Origin: Bradyrhizobium sp. CCH5-F6
Lineage (GTDB): Bacteria; Pseudomonadota; Alphaproteobacteria; Rhizobiales; Xanthobacteraceae
DNA: 64,000 nt
Assembly: GCF_001556045.1 (NCBI RefSeq)
Contig: NZ_LSIC01000201.1
Coordinates: 3,459-67,458, forward strand
Direction: 5' to 3'
Shown piece by piece: positions 16,296 through 25,014 of this stretch; within the stretch, counting starts at the first letter, position 1; every line of letters starts with the position of its first letter. The position numbers were made by a program, and so were the translations under genes. Under the pieces are notes generated by a model. It worked only from the letters and a program-made list of their open reading frames with translations, did not search any database and was not told the DNA's origin.

Positions 16296-18029
16296 ATGGC
16301 CACCGCTCCCGTACACATGCCCGAACTCGTCCGCGCCACCGGCGTGCGGCAGGTGCGGCTCATCTGCGGCGTCATCCTGTTCGCCTATGTGGTCAGCCAC
16401 TTCCTCAACCATGCACTCGGCAACATCTCGGTCGATGCCATGGAGGTCGGCGTCTACTACCACACCGTCTTCTGGCAGTTCCTCCCCGTCACGATCGTGT
16501 TCTACACGGCCGCGCTCACCCATATGGGCCTCGGCATCTACGCCTTGTATCAGCGCCGGCAGTTCCGCTGGCGGACGATCGAGCCGCTCCAGCTGGCGCT
16601 GGGCCTGAGCATCCCCGTTTTGGTCATGGGGCACGTGGTCGGGGTGCGGCTCGGTTACACGCTGTATGATCATCAGAAGCTCTATCCGCAGGAGCTCTAT
16701 CTGTTCTTCGTCGCAGCGCCGGGCCGGCTTTGGCAGATGACGATCCTGCTTCTCATCGCCTGGGTGCATGGCTGCATCGGGATTTATTTCTGGCTCCGCC
16801 TCAAGCCGTTCTTCCCGCGCGCGGCGCCATATCTGCTCGCGGCCACCGTGCTGGTTCCGACATTGTCGCTGCTCGGCATCTACCAGGGTGGCCGCAGCGT
16901 CGCCATCGAGAGCGAAGAGAGAGAGTGGCGCACCCAGAACCTCACCCGCCGTCAGGTCGGCACGGGCGCTGAAGGCGACACGCTCGACCGTATCGCCAGC
17001 AGTCTCACTATCGGTTATTTTGGATTGCTCGCCTTCGCGCTGGCGGCGCGCGGCGTGCGCGCCTTGCGCGAGCGGCGCGGCGGCATGATCGCGCTGTCCT
17101 ACGGCAACGGCAAGACGGTGCGCGTGCCTAAGGGCCTCTCCGTGCTGGAGGCGAGCCTTCGCCACAACGTGCCGCATGCCAGCGTCTGCGGCGGCCGCGC
17201 CCGCTGCTCGACCTGCCGCATCCGCATCATCGGCGATCATGACGCCCTGCCCGAGCCGTCGCAGCGCGAGGCCTTCGTGCTCACCCGCGTCGGCACTGCC
17301 GATCCCTCGATCAGGCTCGCCTGCCAGCTGCGACCGACGTCCGACCTCTCCTTCTTCCAGCTGTTCACGCCGCACACGCTGTCCGCGAATGCGCAGGCCT
17401 CGACGTCGGCGGGTATCGGCCAGGAGCGCTATCTCGTCAGCCTGTTCGTGGACATGCGCGGCTCGACGCAGCTCGCCGAGAAGCGGCTGCCGTTCGACAC
17501 GGTATTCATCGTCAATCGCTTCCTCGGCGCGGTGTCGCAGGCCGTGATCGAGAACGGCGGCCAGCCCAACCAGTTCGTCGGCGACGGCATGCTGGCGCTG
17601 TTCGGGCTGTCGGCCGACCCGCAAACCGCGTGCCGTCAGGCGCTGAAAGCCGCCAGCAGCATCGCAGCGCATATCGACGAGCTCAACGAGCTCCTGAGCC
17701 ACGATCTGCATCAGCCGATCCGCTTCGGCATCGGCATCCACGGCGGCGAAGTCATCATCGGCGATATCGGCTATCGCGATCACATCGTGTTCACCGCGCT
17801 CGGCGATGCCGTCAACGTAGCCGCCCGCCTCCAGGACATGACCAAGACGCTGGCTTGCGAGACGGTCGTGTCGGAGGAAGTCCGCCGCACCGCCGGCCTT
17901 GCCGAGGACGCGCTGCCGCAGCAGGAAGTCGCGATCCGCGGCCGCGACGAACCGTTGGCCGTGCGCGTGGTGGCGGACGCGAGAGAATTGTCGGCCCTCG
18001 TCGATCACGGTGCGCGCGTCGCGGCGTGA
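16296..18029 (+). CDS. cyaC: Membrane-anchored adenylate cyclase with 2Fe-2S domain (CyaC-type)
   Basis: 577 residues in three parts. Residues 1-245 hold about six membrane helices with histidines (SHFLNHALG, THMGLG, GHVVG, WVHGCIG) like the succinate-dehydrogenase cytochrome b anchor. Residues 260-350 are a plant-type ferredoxin domain with cluster ligands Cys298, Cys304, Cys307 and Cys343. Residues 375-570 are a class III nucleotide cyclase with metal-binding Asp386 (FVDMRGST) and Asp430 (GDGMLALFG). The layout matches Sinorhizobium meliloti CyaC, described as a redox/quinone-responsive cyclase with a dihaem anchor. Expected role: coupling cAMP synthesis to respiratory redox state. It stands alone; no linked receptor gene. 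Confidence 0.87.
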   Translation: MATAPVHMPELVRATGVRQVRLICGVILFAYVVSHFLNHALGNISVDAMEVGVYYHTVFWQFLPVTIVFYTAALTHMGLGIYALYQRRQFRWRTIEPLQLALGLSIPVLVMGHVVGVRLGYTLYDHQKLYPQELYLFFVAAPGRLWQMTILLLIAWVHGCIGIYFWLRLKPFFPRAAPYLLAATVLVPTLSLLGIYQGGRSVAIESEEREWRTQNLTRRQVGTGAEGDTLDRIASSLTIGYFGLLAFALAARGVRALRERRGGMIALSYGNGKTVRVPKGLSVLEASLRHNVPHASVCGGRARCSTCRIRIIGDHDALPEPSQREAFVLTRVGTADPSIRLACQLRPTSDLSFFQLFTPHTLSANAQASTSAGIGQERYLVSLFVDMRGSTQLAEKRLPFDTVFIVNRFLGAVSQAVIENGGQPNQFVGDGMLALFGLSADPQTACRQALKAASSIAAHIDELNELLSHDLHQPIRFGIGIHGGEVIIGDIGYRDHIVFTALGDAVNVAARLQDMTKTLACETVVSEEVRRTAGLAEDALPQQEVAIRGRDEPLAVRVVADARELSALVDHGARVAA

Positions 18030-18037
18030 TTCTTCAC

Positions 18038-18290
18038 CTCGCCCCGCTTGCGGCAGGGCCATCGCATATGGCTCGTTGTGGCGGCCTGCGCGCACGCCTC
18101 GTCCTTCGAGACGGCGCTCACGCGCCTCCTCAGGATGAGGCTCATCAACGTCAGTGCCCGTTGAAACTGCAGCCAAGCACTCTGTCCTCATCCTGAGGAG
18201 CCCGCCAAAGCGGGCGTCTCGAAGGATGGCCGCAGGGAAAAGCTCTCATATGCGATAGCCCTGCCCGCAAGCGGGGGAGGGAGCGCACCT
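18038..18290. repeat. Nested palindromic repeats (family F inside family E)
   Basis: Outer arms CGCTTGCGGCAGGGC...CATATG and CATATGCGATAGCCCTGCCCGCAAGCG enclose a second inverted repeat with arms CCTCGTCCTTCGAGAC and GTCTCGAAGGATGG, which itself contains CCTCAGGATGAGG and CCTCATCCTGAGG. The whole stretch between cyaC and the metallopeptidase is repeat; no gene is seen in it. Confidence 0.75.
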
Positions 18291-18303
18291 CCCTCGACGC
18301 TTC

Positions 18304-18702
18304 CTACTCCGCCTTGGCCTCGATCGCTTCCATATCGCCGTCCGACAGACCGAAATGATGGCCGATCTCGTGGATCAGGACGTGACGGACGATGTGGCCC
18401 AGGGTTTCGTCGTGCTCGGCCCAGTAATCCAGGATCGGCCGGCGGTAGAGCCAGACCATGTTGGGCAGCCGCGCCACGTCGCCAAGGCTCTGCTGCGGCA
18501 GGCCGATGCCCTGGAACAGGCCGAGCAGGTCGAACTCGCTCTCGCATTCCATCTCGTCGAGGACTTCCTCGGTCGGGAAGTCGTCGACGCGGATGATCAC
18601 GCCCTCGCAGAGCTTGCGAAACTCCGCCGGCAGGCGCTCGAAGATGTCGTGGGCCGTCGCTTCCATCTCGGCCAGCGAGGGCGCTTTCAATTCCGTCCAC
18701 AT
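18304..18702 (-). CDS. Small zincin-like metallopeptidase (DUF1025)
   Basis: 132 residues. The C-terminal half has the zinc-protease signature HEIGHHFG (HExxH plus third-ligand region) preceded by HIVRHVLI, and the family block NMVWLYRRPILDYW. Length and motif order fit the metallopeptidase family annotated as a minimal zincin in many alphaproteobacteria. It is cytoplasmic with no signal peptide. Start ATG 18702. Substrate and role are not known. Confidence 0.88.
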   Translation of the reverse strand: MWTELKAPSLAEMEATAHDIFERLPAEFRKLCEGVIIRVDDFPTEEVLDEMECESEFDLLGLFQGIGLPQQSLGDVARLPNMVWLYRRPILDYWAEHDETLGHIVRHVLIHEIGHHFGLSDGDMEAIEAKAE

Positions 18703-18825
18703 GGACCTCTCTTAGCGCGGGTTCCGTGGCGATGCATCCCGCTTTATAAGCGTGGCGAGGTTGACGGGCGCCGCCAAAACGGGGAGCGTGGGGCCTCGAA
18801 CGGGACGTTTCAGGTGGGCGGTAAA

Positions 18826-19152
18826 ATGCGAGCAAAAACAGCGCTGACGCTACTGTGCATGGGGTTGTTTTCGCAGTTTTGTGTTGAGGCTCAAGCCCAA
18901 ACTCAAGCCCAGACCGCCGGCCCCAAGATCCGCCTCGCCCAGGCGGCCTCGCCGGACGAGCTTCCCCCGCCGCGCAAGCGGCCCCCGGCGCGCTTGCGCG
19001 TCACGCCCTATTACAGCCCCGACGGGGTCTACCCACGCTACAATCCAGGCCCGGACGCAGTTCGCGTTTGCAACGCCACTTACGTGCAGGAATTCCGGCC
19101 GAGCGGCACGGTGATCGTGCCGCGCGTGAGTTGCTACTGGCGTCGGGGATGA
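18826..19152 (+). CDS. Small secreted hypothetical protein
   Basis: 108 residues. The N-terminus MRAKTALTLLCMGLFSQF...EAQA is a Sec signal peptide with likely cleavage after AQA (about residue 25). The mature part is rich in Pro and basic residues (PPPRKRPPARLRV) and ends VPRVSCYWRRG, with two Cys (CNATY, SCYW) that could form a disulphide. ATG 18826 was chosen because it gives the signal peptide. Its stop overlaps the start of the next small secreted protein, so the two are coupled. Function not recognised. Confidence 0.65.
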   Translation: MRAKTALTLLCMGLFSQFCVEAQAQTQAQTAGPKIRLAQAASPDELPPPRKRPPARLRVTPYYSPDGVYPRYNPGPDAVRVCNATYVQEFRPSGTVIVPRVSCYWRRG

Positions 19153-19448
19153 TGACCGGCTCGGCGCCGTCGCTCATCAGGCTGATCGTGACGCGATCGG
19201 TTCCATTGGCCGTCGCCGTCGCGCTTGTCGCCGGGCTGCCCCGCGCCTTCGCTGCGCAAAGGGCGACGATACCGGAAGCCTCGGCGGGGATCGCGGTTTT
19301 CGATGCGCGACGACCCGCTCGGCACCACACGATCGTGCGGCCCGCCGTGCGCCATGATCCGCGCTACTACGCGCGGCCCGTCTACTACCGTCCTTATCCC
19401 TACGGCGTGCCCGCACCTTTCGTGTTCAGCTACGGTCCCTACTGGTGA
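19149..19448 (+). CDS. Small secreted Tyr/Pro-rich hypothetical protein
   Basis: 99 residues from ATG 19149, which overlaps the previous stop as ATGA (a second ATG follows at 19152). An N-terminal hydrophobic segment (VPLAVAVALVAGLPRAFA) is a signal peptide. The mature tail is rich in Tyr, Arg and Pro (PRYYARPVYYRPYPYG) and ends FSYGPYW. Similar Tyr-rich tails occur in many small periplasmic rhizobial proteins of unknown role. Function not recognised. Confidence 0.6.
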   Translation: MMTGSAPSLIRLIVTRSVPLAVAVALVAGLPRAFAAQRATIPEASAGIAVFDARRPARHHTIVRPAVRHDPRYYARPVYYRPYPYGVPAPFVFSYGPYW

Positions 19449-19457
19449 GGCGCCGCG

Positions 19458-19754
19458 CTAGCCGGGCGTGAATCCCCTGACCAGCAGCACGGTTGCCTGC
19501 GCGCCCGCTTTGCGGTCCCGCGAGATGTCTTCATACTCGGGCGAGTTCGAGAAGGCGAGGAACGCGGCCTCGTCGGGGAACGACATCATGACGAGCTTGT
19601 CATGCGGCCATGCGCCTTCGAGCACGCGCGGGTGCTCGTCGGCGGCGAGAAGTCTTCCGCCAAACTTCCTGAACACATCGAAGAACCGCGCCTGATAGCG
19701 GTCATAGGCGGCGCGGTCCGTCATCTTCAATTGCGCAATTGCGTAGACAGTCAT
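19458..19754 (-). CDS. DUF1330 domain protein
   Basis: 98 residues, a single ferredoxin-like alpha/beta barrel domain of the dimeric DUF1330 group: MTVYAIAQLKMTDRAAYDRY, GGRLLAADEHPRVLEG, and MMSFPDEAAFLAFSNSPEY. ATG 19754 has AGAGGGA upstream and gives the exact family N-terminus. Biochemical role unknown; usually a stand-alone gene, as here. Confidence 0.88.
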   Translation of the reverse strand: MTVYAIAQLKMTDRAAYDRYQARFFDVFRKFGGRLLAADEHPRVLEGAWPHDKLVMMSFPDEAAFLAFSNSPEYEDISRDRKAGAQATVLLVRGFTPG

Positions 19755-19931
19755 CTGCAAGAGTCCCTCTGTCGCGGCACTGCGTCGCATCGCGGAGCAC
19801 AGTGTCGTTCATTCATGGCGCGTTCACCTCGCTCTCCGCAATTTAATCGAGGGAGCGACTGTAGTTGAACGGCAATGGCACGGACGAGATTTTGCGACGT
19901 AGCTCTGCTGTTCAGATTCAGGGAGAATTCC

Positions 19932-20501
19932 ATGCTGAAGATGTTGGGTCGCAGGGTCGGCCCGATGCGCTTGCTCGGGATCGCGGCCGCCGCGACGCTG
20001 ATGCTGTCGGCCGGCACAGCGCGCCGCGCTGAAGCTCTCACCTTGATCAATCCGGCGACGTCGCCTGCGACGAAGGCCGCGACCGACGACCTCGTCACGC
20101 AAGTTCGTCACGGCGGGCCCGGCGGACATGGCGGCGGCTTTCACGGCGGAGGTCTCCGCGGAGGCGGTTTCCATGGCGGAGGCCATGTCGGCGGCTTCCG
20201 CGGTGGCGGTTTCCGCGGCGGTCACATCGGCGGGTTCCGCGCCGGGCCGGCCTTTCATCACCGCCCTGTCGCTGGCTATCACCATGGTGGCTTTCGGCAC
20301 GGCGGATATGGCGGCTACCACCGTCACTGGGGCCATCATCGTCCCCATTACGGCTATCGACACTTCCACCGGCCCTATTACGTTGGCGGGTACTATCCCT
20401 CCTATCACTATCCGCGCCGCTGCCGGATTGTCTGGACCTATTACGGCCCGCGCCGCGTCTGCCATTGGCCGCGCTGGCACTATCCGTACCGCTATTGGTG
20501 A
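19932..20501 (+). CDS. Secreted Gly/His/Tyr-rich low-complexity protein
   Basis: 189 residues. A signal peptide (LLGIAAAATLMLSAGTARRAEA, cleavage near 37) is followed by a short normal stretch and then GGFHGGG/GGFRGGG repeats (about 60-105). A His/Tyr/Arg-rich tail (YHRHWGHHRPHYGYRHFHR) ends in CRIVWTYYGPRRVC, a probable disulphide loop. The start was chosen for GGGAG six bases upstream. Such His/Gly-rich periplasmic proteins may bind metals (inference). A perfect palindrome just after the stop should end transcription. Confidence 0.75.
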   Translation: MLKMLGRRVGPMRLLGIAAAATLMLSAGTARRAEALTLINPATSPATKAATDDLVTQVRHGGPGGHGGGFHGGGLRGGGFHGGGHVGGFRGGGFRGGHIGGFRAGPAFHHRPVAGYHHGGFRHGGYGGYHRHWGHHRPHYGYRHFHRPYYVGGYYPSYHYPRRCRIVWTYYGPRRVCHWPRWHYPYRYW

Positions 20502-20517
20502 GCACGACTGACAGGGA

Positions 20518-20539
20518 AAGGGCGCCTCGAGGCGCCCTT
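20518..20539. terminator. Perfect palindrome between convergent genes, likely bidirectional terminator
   Basis: AAGGGCGCC-TCGA-GGCGCCCTT, 9-bp arms, located 16 bp after the Gly/His-rich gene stop and 12 bp from the end of the small convergent gene. It has only short A/T flanks. Confidence 0.6.
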
Positions 20540-20551
20540 CGTCCATCTGGC

Positions 20552-20761
20552 TTAAAGCCAATCCTTCAGCTTCCACGACGCCGACTTCCAGCGCATCAGG
20601 TTCTCGAGCTTCCACTGCCTGAACATCGCCGGCGGCCAGCGGCTCAGCTTCGAGGTCTCCTCGATCTCCGGATTGGCGACGATGCGCAGCGGCGTTGCGC
20701 GCCGGCGGTGCTGGCGCGTCGCGTCGCTGATCAGATCGACATATTCAGGCTTGTTGGTCAT
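20552..20761 (-). CDS. Small conserved-looking hypothetical protein
   Basis: 69 residues from ATG 20761 (MTNKPEYVDLISDATRQHRR). Basic N-terminal half, then a Trp-rich C-terminus (LSRWPPAMFRQWKLENLMRW) ending WKLKDWL. No signal peptide or domain recognised. It reads as a real gene because of position between convergent terminator and leuC and non-random composition, but evidence is limited. Confidence 0.5.
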   Translation of the reverse strand: MTNKPEYVDLISDATRQHRRRATPLRIVANPEIEETSKLSRWPPAMFRQWKLENLMRWKSASWKLKDWL

Positions 20762-20852
20762 GAGGCGTGTCCTCGCGAACCGTCGCGAGGACACTGTCGG
20801 CGCCGCCGATTAACGGCGGTTTGCCGCGATCGCTACAATTGCAGGAACCGGC

Positions 20853-22259
<1,407 letters not shown>

Positions 22260-22517
22260 GAGCGTCAGCTCCGAAGAATGTTGGTAACGGATATGCGCGG
22301 TCACGCGCGGGCAACAATGTCGAATTCAGCGCAGCCTTTAAGCTGCGGGGCTAAGCTCTGACGTTGCCGAGGTCGCAAAGCGTCCGAAGAACCGGCCGGG
22401 CAGCCGCGAGCGATCGTCGATGACGATGCGCTTGACGGGGACGAGGCTGGTCGGAGCTGGAAACATTCTAGACGCTATATAGCACGCAGCTGTGAAAGCG
22501 CGAGACCTTAGCGGCGG

Positions 22518-22605
22518 CGTCATTGCGAGGAGCCCTTGCGACGAAGCAATCCGGAATCTTTCAGCAGAGACAGTCTGGATTGCTTCGCTTCGCTCGCAAA
22601 TGACG
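22518..22605. repeat. Intergenic palindromic repeat, family A
   Basis: Arms CGTCATTGCGAGGAGC and CTCGCAAATGACG with inner GAAGCAATCC and GGATTGCTTC. It occupies the middle of the rplS-leuC gap; the remainder (22260-22517) shows no gene. Confidence 0.85.
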
Positions 22606-22626
22606 GGGGTGGTCGTGCTGCAGCAC

Positions 22627-22659
22627 AAAAAAAGCGCGGGGTTTTGGCCCCGCGCTTTT
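22627..22659 (-). terminator. Intrinsic terminator of the rplS operon
   Basis: Stem AAAAGCGCGGGG paired with CCCCGCGCTTTT around a 6-base loop. Read on the minus strand it is followed by a run of seven T. It lies 25 bp after the rplS stop. Confidence 0.9.
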
Positions 22660-22683
22660 CGAAACTCGTCTGTCAGCGACAGC

Positions 22684-23067
22684 CTACTCGTTGACGGCGG
22701 CCTTGGCGTGCTCCGTCTTCTCGACGATGCGGGCCGACTTGCCGCGCAGGTTGCGGAGGTAATAGAGCTTGGCGCGACGCACCTTGCCGCGGCGCACCAC
22801 CTTGATCGAGTCGATCATCGGCGACATCACCGGGAACACGCGCTCGACGCCTTCGCCGTAGGAGATCTTGCGGACGGTGAAGCTCTCGTTGAGGCCACCG
22901 CCGGAACGGCCGATGCAGACGCCTTCATAGGCCTGCACGCGGGTACGTTCGCCTTCGACCACCTTCACGTTGACGATCACGGTGTCGCCGGGACCGAACT
23001 CCGGAATGTCCTTGGTGGCGGCGAGCTTGTCGAACTGTTCCTGCTCGAGCTGCTTGATCAGGTTCAT
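22684..23067 (-). CDS. rplS: 50S ribosomal protein L19
   Basis: 127 residues at the 30S-50S interface. Family blocks are [31 protein letters not shown] and [18 protein letters not shown], then [15 protein letters not shown]. Length is normal for alphaproteobacteria. Last gene of the ffh-rpsP-rimM-trmD-rplS group, followed by a strong intrinsic terminator. 110 bp separate it from the disrupted trmD. Confidence 0.97.
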   Translation of the reverse strand: MNLIKQLEQEQFDKLAATKDIPEFGPGDTVIVNVKVVEGERTRVQAYEGVCIGRSGGGLNESFTVRKISYGEGVERVFPVMSPMIDSIKVVRRGKVRRAKLYYLRNLRGKSARIVEKTEHAKAAVNE

Positions 23068-23177
23068 GGGTAAATCTCCATCGGCGCGCCCAGCCTTCGA
23101 AACGGGGGGCTGCGCGAAATTCGTCTATCCAGCCATTGCGGATGTGGCCGCTCCTATAAGGCAAGCCGGAGCGTTTG

Positions 23178-23896
23178 TCACCCGTCTGTCTTGGTTTTTG
23201 GCGTTTTTTGGCCCCTCCCCCGATTCGCGGCTTTTTCCCACAGATCCGGCCGTCTGGCGGCCGTCAGGGCTTCGGATTCGGCCCGCCGCCAGGCCGCCAC
23301 CTTGGCGTGGTCGCCGGAGGTCAGGATCTCCGGGATCGGCGCCCCCTCGAACAGCTGCGGGCGGGTGTATTGGGGGTACTCCAGCAGGCCGTCGGAGAAG
23401 CTTTCCTCGGTTCCCGAGGCCTCCTTGCCCATCACCCCCGGCAGCAGCCGGACGCAGGCGTCGATCAGGGCCAGGGCTGCGATTTCGCCGCCTGAAAGCA
23501 CGTAGTCGCCGATCGAGACCTCCTCCAGCCCCCGCCCGTCGATCACCCGCTGGTCCACCCCCTCAAACCGCCCGCAGACGATCAGGGGGCCGGGGCCTTT
23601 TGCCAGCTCCAAGACCCGGGCTTGGGTCAATGGCCGGCCGCGCGGGCTCATCAAGAGGCGGGGCCGCTCCCGGCGGCCAGAACGTCCGCGCGCAGCACCA
23701 TGCCCGGGCCGCCGCCGGCCGGGGTGTCGTCGACGCTGCGGTGGCGGTCGGTCGCGGAGGCCCTGATGTCCCTGGCCTCGAGCTGCCAGAGCCCTCCTGC
23801 CAGCGCCCGGCCTGCCAGGCTCACGCCGAGCGGCCCCGGAAACATCTCCGGAAACAGCGTCAGCACCGTCGCGCGCCAGGGTGAGGGATTGGTCAT
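23178..23896 (-). pseudogene. trmD: tRNA (guanine-37-N1)-methyltransferase, split by internal deletion
   Basis: TrmD makes m1G37 in tRNAs and is normally one chain of about 240 residues. Here an N-terminal ORF (23651-23896, 81 aa: [26 protein letters not shown]) stops at TGA just after DVLAA, and the C-terminal part (23178-23651: [41 protein letters not shown]) continues in another frame, with stop and ATG overlapping as TGATG. Between GGGPGM and SPRGR only about 50 bases remain where the family needs about 75-80. So roughly 25-31 bp are missing and the frame is broken. Either a pseudogene, a split two-chain enzyme, or an assembly error. Confidence 0.88.
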
Positions 23897-23911
23897 TGGA
23901 TCTCAGTTGTT

Positions 23912-24061
23912 GTCGTTCCGGGGCGCGCGGAGCGCGAGCCCGGAACCCATAACCACCGCAGCCTGTTTTGCGATGATGGAAGCCACCAGTTTAGCCAAAA
24001 ACCACGGCCTGTGGTTATGGGTCCCCGCCCCCGTGCGCTTTGCGCACTAGGCGGGGACGAC
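23912..24061. repeat. Palindromic repeat, family D, overlapping the 3' end of rimM
   Basis: Left arm GTCGTTCCGGGGCGCGC...CCCGGAACCCATAACCA, right arm TGGTTATGGGTCCCCGCC...GGCGGGGACGAC with the GTGCGCTTTGCGCAC hairpin. It sits inside the ribosomal operon between trmD and rimM and supplies the last codons of rimM. Confidence 0.85.
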
Positions 24062-24590
24062 GCGCGGAGAGATCGCTGCCCCCGTCCTCGCCCTCGATCT
24101 CCTGCGGCAGCGCGATCACGACGCGGCCGCCGGCAATGTCGACCTCCGGCACCACCGCGTTTGAGAACGGCAGCAGCATCGTCGCGCCCTTCGGCGGCGC
24201 GATCTCGATGATGTCGCCGGCGCCGAAATTATGGATCGCGAGCACGCGGCCGAGCGGCTCGCCATCGGTGGTGACGGCGGCGAGCCCGATCAGGTCGGTG
24301 TGGTAATATTCGTCCGCGTCGGTTGCGGGCAACTTTTCGCGCGGAACGTAGAGCTCGATGCCGTTGAGGTGCTCGGCCTCATCGCGCGTCGTGACGCCCT
24401 TGAACGTTGCGACCAGATGATCCCTGGCCTCGCGCGCCGTCGCGACCTCGAACTGGCGCTTGCCGTCCTTGGACAGCAGCGGGCCGTAGTGCCTGACGGC
24501 GAAGGGATCTTCGGTGAAGGTCCAGAGCTTGACCGCACCGCGCACCCCATGCGCGGCGCCGATCCGCGCGACGCAGACCAGCGCCGACAT
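24015..24590 (-). CDS. rimM: Ribosome maturation factor RimM
   Basis: 191 residues; binds ribosomal protein S19 and helps mature the 30S 3' domain. N-terminal RimM barrel: [22 protein letters not shown]-terminal PRC-like barrel with [17 protein letters not shown] and [14 protein letters not shown]. The family usually ends shortly after EIEGED. Here the last residues ([15 protein letters not shown]) and the stop come from a palindromic repeat. The start at 24590 is 9 bp after rpsP, indicating one transcript. Confidence 0.95.
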   Translation of the reverse strand: MSALVCVARIGAAHGVRGAVKLWTFTEDPFAVRHYGPLLSKDGKRQFEVATAREARDHLVATFKGVTTRDEAEHLNGIELYVPREKLPATDADEYYHTDLIGLAAVTTDGEPLGRVLAIHNFGAGDIIEIAPPKGATMLLPFSNAVVPEVDIAGGRVVIALPQEIEGEDGGSDLSARRPRLVRKAHGGGDP

Positions 24591-24599
24591 CGACGGGCC

Positions 24600-24929
24600 T
24601 TACTTCGCGGCGGCTTCGGCCTGCGCCTTGCGCTCCTTGCGCGGCACGGCCTTCTCGGGGTTGTTGCGCGCTTCGCGCTTCTTGACGCCGGCGGCGTCGA
24701 GGAAACGCGCCACGCGGTCCGACGGCTGCGCGCCCTTGGCGACCCAGGCCTTCACCTTCTCCAGGTCGAGCTTGAGGCGCGCCTCGTTGTCCTTGGGCAG
24801 CAGGGGATTGAAATAACCAAGACGCTCGATGAAGCGACCATCGCGCGGAAAGCGCGAGTCGGCGACGACGACGTGGTAGACGGGACGCTTCTTGGTTCCT
24901 GCGCGGGCGAGGCGGATAACGACGGACAT
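24600..24929 (-). CDS. rpsP: 30S ribosomal protein S16
   Basis: 109 residues. Core S16 domain: [41 protein letters not shown], then [18 protein letters not shown]. The Lys/Ala-rich C-terminal tail ([14 protein letters not shown]) is common in alphaproteobacteria. It lies between ffh and rimM in the conserved order, 85 bp downstream of ffh. Confidence 0.97.
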   Translation of the reverse strand: MSVVIRLARAGTKKRPVYHVVVADSRFPRDGRFIERLGYFNPLLPKDNEARLKLDLEKVKAWVAKGAQPSDRVARFLDAAGVKKREARNNPEKAVPRKERKAQAEAAAK

Positions 24930-25014
24930 TCAGTTCTCCTTCAAAGTACGTTTTGTTCGGTTGATTGGTATTTTCGCGCCGCGCGAGACCGTGCGGTCCC
25001 TCGCGACGAATTCC

